A stretch of DNA of 64,000 bases, from positions 17,492,222-17,556,221 of the forward strand of contig OZ037766.1 in the NCBI GenBank assembly GCA_964035545.1. Reading direction: 5' to 3'. Made by a program: the position numbers and the translations under genes. The notes beneath the pieces are model-generated. The model did no database searches. It was not told the DNA's origin and was given only the letters and a program-made list of their open reading frames with translations. Positions 60,268 to 64,000 of this stretch are shown in pieces. This DNA is from Bugula neritina (lineage: Eukaryota > Bryozoa > Gymnolaemata > Cheilostomatida > Bugulidae). Every line of letters starts with the position of its first letter. Position 1 is the stretch's first letter.

Positions 60268-61500
60268 TCACGCGCTGCCTTTCTCTGAATGACAACTTCC
60301 ACCTCTCTTGGTTAAGCGACTCTCCTCCGATGGTTGGGCTGGCGATTGGGCTCTAAGAGGGGTGGAGCCTGACCCACCGCGTCCGGGCTGGCATGGTATG
60401 GTTTTAAAGCGCTGCTCGCTCTGGACTGAAACTTGTCCAGAGCGCTCCACACGGTATGTGTGGTTGGGCAGTACCTCCACTACGCAGTAGGGTCCGACGA
60501 ACTTGGGCTGAAGCTTAGCCGACTGTCCGCGTCGCCTTCGGTAGCTCACCATCCAGACCCAGTCTCCCACCTGGTACAACGGGGGCTCTTCTGAGTCTTC
60601 TGCGCAGGTCTGCCACTGCTGGGCATGCAGTGCATCATAAGCTTTGCCCATGATTTCTATCAGACCTCCTACATACTCGTGTACCGGTGACTTGGGGGCG
60701 GGAACATGGTATGTCAGGTGTTCTGGAACCCGCGTCTCCCGACCTAGCATCAGAAAGTTTGGGGTCTCCTGTGTGGCGGAGTGTGGTGTGCAGCGGTAAA
60801 CCCGCATGATTTGTGGCGGCACCACGTCCCATTCTTCCTTACCTCGACCGAAGAGCAGGCTCCTGAGGGCGTCACCCAACATCCTGTTGTTACGCTCGAC
60901 GACTCCGTTTCTCTTGCGGGTGATTTGGGGTGGTTCGACTCTGGTTCACAATCCATATTTGGCAGAGGTCTCCCATAAGCTGGGACTGGAACTTGGCGCC
61001 CTGGTCCGTATGTATCTGCTCGGGTAACCCGAGGTAACAGAACACATTTTGGTCCAGAGCCCGGGCCACTGTGGGGGCTGTTGCGTCTGGAATAGCCAGA
61101 GCATCTGCCCACCGGGTAAAGTGGTCCGTGAGCACCAATATCCAGGTGTTCCCTCTGGCGGATAACGGCATGGGCCCAACGAGGTCTACCGCCACTACCT
61201 GCCATGGTCGACCAGCGTGTAGCCGGCGTCGACCAGTGGTTTCCGTGGGGCGGGCGGCCATGCTTACTAGCTTGGCAGACCTTGCACTGCCGTACCCGCA
61301 GTCATACGTCTCGAGTCATTCCGGGCCAATATCAACGCAGCCGCAAACATCTGATGACCCGACTGACTCCAGAGTGAGCCTGCTTACGGGTGTCCCAGAT
61401 CAGTTCCTACCGGAGGGCGCGTGGACCGATGATGCAGTCCCTCTCCTGTTGACGGTTCTCTGCTGCTAACGTTATCATTAAGGGGCCGTCAGGACTGACC
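60268..61500 (-). pseudogene. Ty3/gypsy integrase (broken)
   Basis: Minus-strand order: HHCC finger remnants ending in a Q-CKVC-ASK block (about 61500-61262), DDE core in 61261-60890 (VAVDLVGPMPLSARGNTWIL with the first Asp, HTDQGAKFQS with the second), then frame 60882-60268 with RVYRCTPHSATQETPNFLMLGR and the C-terminal GDWVWMV…KFVGPYCVVEVLPNHTYRV domain. A frame change at about 60890 falls beside the third catalytic acidic residue, so no single frame spans the enzyme. Confidence 0.9.
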
Positions 61501-61566
61501 TTGAGGGCATCCCAACGACGACAGAGGAGTTGGAACTCAACGTCTCCCTGCTGCTGTTGGTCTTTG

Positions 61567-62334
61567 CTAGGTCGTCGGCCCTCCTTCTTGCCCCGAAATA
61601 TGTCTGCTACCGCGCCGAGTAGCGTCTCCTGGAGTCGGCACAGCTCCTTGACATTCTGATACAGAGTGGGGTTGGTGTGGAGCGCCTGGACAACGTCTGA
61701 GTGGGGTTTCGGTCCGAAGATGGCCGTGCTCCCATCGATAGACGGTGCCCGCCCCTAACTCTGTTTCCACGCCAAAGCGAGCGGGTCCCCCGTCCCTCTT
61801 CGCGATGTGCAGGCATTGCTTACAGTCCCCTACCGGCCGGCGGCTCATGCCGTCGGCGTTCCCATGCTTCCGGCCTGCACGATGCTCTATTTGGTAGGAG
61901 AACTCGGCAAGAATCTCTAGCCAACGAGCCACCTGGCTTGAGGGCTCTGCACGTTTACACAGCCATATCAGTGATGCATGGTCTGGTCGCAACCGGAACG
62001 TTCTCCCATACAGATATGGCCAAAAGTGCTCGACCGCCTTGACTACTGCTAGGAGTTCCTTCCTAGTAGTGCGGTAGTTTTTCTCGGCGGCCGCGAGAGC
62101 CTTGCTGTAGTAAGCCACGACCACCTCACTTCCACCCTGGACTTGAGACATAACAGCTCCCACACTGTGGTCGCTGGCGTCAGTGTCCAGGATGTACTCT
62201 TTGGCTGGATCAGGATACGCCAGAATTGGCGCCTCCATTAGCCGTTGCTTGAGGTGGTCGAATGCCTGCTGCTCCTCCTGTGTCCACTGCCACCGGACCC
62301 CCTTTGCGGTCAGCCGATTTAACGGCTGAGCCAC
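61567..62334 (-). pseudogene. Gypsy RNase H and connection domain
   Basis: Frame 62334-61567: connection WTQEEQQAFDHLKQRL, RNase H with ILDTDASDHSVGAVMSQ, YSKALAAAEKNY, TRKELLAVVKAVEHFWPYL and HGNADGMSRRP. It is cut from the RT by an in-frame stop at about 62366. Confidence 0.92.
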
Positions 62335-62364
62335 CCCTGCGAAGCCAGGTATGTACTGCCGGTA

Positions 62365-63790
62365 TTACCCTACTAGGCCCAGGAATGCTCGCAATTCGGG
62401 GAGGTCATGGGGAACAGCCCACTCCTTCACAGCCTGTACCTTCTCTGGGTCGGTAGAGACACCGTCACGGCATACCACATGGCCCAGGTACGTGACTTCT
62501 GGCAGCAGGAGTGCACACTTGGAGGGCTTCAGCTTCAGTCCAGCTGCCCGGAGACGGTCAAAGACCTCCCGCAGACGACTGACATGAGTCAAAAAGTTTG
62601 GGAAGATTACAATGACGTCGTCCAGATAGATGAGGAGGGTCTTCCAGTGTAATCCACTAAGGACCTGCTCTATGAGTCGCTGGAAAGTTGCCGGGGCGGA
62701 CATTAGTCCAAATGGCAGTACTTTCCACTTCCAGAGCCCGTCGCGAGTGACGAATGCTGCTTTGTCCTTGGCAGTACCCGCTAAGCAGATCCAAAGTACT
62801 AAAGTACTTGCTACCCGCGAGGGCGTCCAGCGACGCATCTATCCGTGGGAGAGGGTAGGCGTACTGGATGGTAACGCTATTGAGTCTGCGGTAGTCCACA
62901 CAGAACCTCCAGCTACCATCCTTCTTCTTGACCAGGACTACTAAAAAGCTCCACGCACCGTGGGCAGACTCAATCAGATCCCGGTCGAAAAGATCTTGCA
63001 CCTGCCGGCTCACCTCCTTCTCCGAGCCTAGGCGTCGGGTTGGCTGCCTGATGGGAATGGTGCCGGCTGCCAGGGGTATCTCGTGAGAGATAACCTCAGT
63101 CAGCCCCATGTCTCCATCGCCATGACTGAAAACATTACTGTACTCCGTGAGTAGTTGAGCCAGTCCTTGGCGTTCAGTACTACTCGTACAGTTTCCACAT
63201 GCTCCATCATACAGGTCAGCCATGTGCTCTGGGACTGCTTCTTGGCTGGTGCGAAGGGGAGGGGGGTTTCCCTGGGTGTCGGCCACTGTTTCCACTGCCG
63301 GACCCACATCCGCCTCCTGGATAGAGTGGTACTTCCACACCAGCACTCCAGCCAATAATCGGACAGGTTCCGTAAAGGGGTTGATACACTGCACGAGATC
63401 TTGCCGACAGTCTAGCCGATTCAGGCTGTTTGCTAGTCGGATCGCTCCGTGCGTTCCCTCAACCAACCCCAGGCCGGCGATCCCTTTGCAGTTAACTCTG
63501 CAGCGGAGGGTCACCTGGGATCTCCCTGGGACCGTGCAGTCCTGTACTACCTGGACTCCGCCCACCAAGGGCCTGCCAAACTTGTCAACGCAGACAAGTT
63601 CTTTTCCAGCCATCACTACCGCCGACCTCTGGAAATCCATGCTACACTGGTGTTTCTCCAGAAACGGCATTCCCTGGATGGCATCTTCCTTCAGCTGGCG
63701 GACTATAAATGTCTCGTGGATTTCCTGATCACGAACATGTCCAGGTAGTGTAATGATGCCATAGAAAAGAATGCATGATCCGTCCGCCAA
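62365..63790 (-). pseudogene. Gypsy reverse transcriptase (broken)
   Basis: Frame 63790-62657 carries the post-protease linker and RT fingers (AHGAWSFLVVLVKKKDGSWR, FCVDYRRLNSVTI, YPLPRIDASLDAL, YFSTLDLLSGY). Frame 62838-62365 carries FVTRDGLWKWKVLPFGLMSA, the catalytic IYLDDVIVI and LGHVVCRDGVSTDPEKVQAV. A frameshift near 62790 separates them. This is the usual protease, RT, RNase H, integrase order of Ty3/gypsy (Metaviridae-type) elements. Confidence 0.92.
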
Positions 63791-63993
63791 CGTACCATGC
63801 GCACCTTCTTACGGCTCGAGGCTCGCCGCTCTTGGGCGCCAAGGGTGTCAAAGAGACGCCTACTCAACAAGTTTGTAGTGCACCCAGTATCCAGTAGGAA
63901 TGTGGCAGCTTTACCCAAAATTTTTCCAGGCAAGAAGTAACTGCTTCTATACGGCTGGGTGCTCCTGGAGCGGTTAGTCTCTGGGGGAGACAC
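63703..63993 (-). pseudogene. Gypsy protease (start outside window)
   Basis: FLLDTGCTTNLLSRRLFDTL holds the DTG active-site triad of retroviral-type aspartic proteases. The frame shifts near 63795 relative to the RT frame. Gag and the 5' LTR lie beyond the right edge. Confidence 0.85.
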
Positions 63994-64000
63994 AACTTGG

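Noticed and set aside
58473-61469. Several long plus-strand frames over the gypsy element
   Set aside because: Shadows of the minus-strand retrotransposon proteins in GC-rich DNA, where stops are rare; no domains.
1-64000. CRISPR arrays, bacterial operons or riboswitches
   Set aside because: Tandem repeats here are contiguous minisatellites without unique spacers, and all genes are intron-containing eukaryotic genes.

Overview
The window is AT-rich nuclear DNA from an animal. Genes are split by many GT-AG introns of roughly 0.15 to 3 kb, and AT-rich spacers carry many types of transposon debris. The gene set (a radial-spoke MORN protein of motile cilia, a CD63-like tetraspanin, the WD40 adaptor DCAF7, a SAGA/TFIID TAF5-family WD40 protein) fits an early-branching or other invertebrate metazoan such as a sponge or cnidarian. 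The phylum cannot be fixed from this sequence alone.

Layout. 1-1740 (+): decayed mobile-type gene of a PIN-nuclease-like, cysteine-rich family. 3121-15378 (+): TAF5L/TAF5-like gene, 11 exons found, 5' end missing; a pogo-like DNA transposon (3396-5114) and a foldback element with arms of about 430 bp (12337-14039) sit in its introns. 17010-22134 (+): tetraspanin whose five constant exons are followed by at least four in-frame alternative last exons, each completing the fourth membrane helix and giving a different tail. 30973-25974 (-): complete DCAF7/WDR68 gene in 8 exons. 31800-39010: gene-free repeat land with a degenerate short-period array and several LINE fragments. 40786-44836 (+): small PH-domain adaptor, with an internally deleted LINE in one intron. 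46009-46338 (+): small ORF ending in a CAAX box. 56893-46626 (-): RSPH10B-like radial-spoke gene, 15 exons found, first exon(s) missing. 57109-57700: tRNA-derived SINE split by a palindromic element. 57882 to the end (-): broken, GC-rich Ty3/gypsy retrotransposon with an additional zinc-finger/coiled-coil ORF downstream of integrase; it runs out of the window.

Exon models were built by hand from splice sites and reading phase. For each of the five spliced genes the summed exon lengths keep one open frame throughout, which strongly supports the models. The most interesting item is the tetraspanin alternative-last-exon cluster. Next are the nested SINE/foldback structure, the large foldback element, the hairpin array inside the gypsy LTR, and minisatellites that begin just after 5' splice sites.
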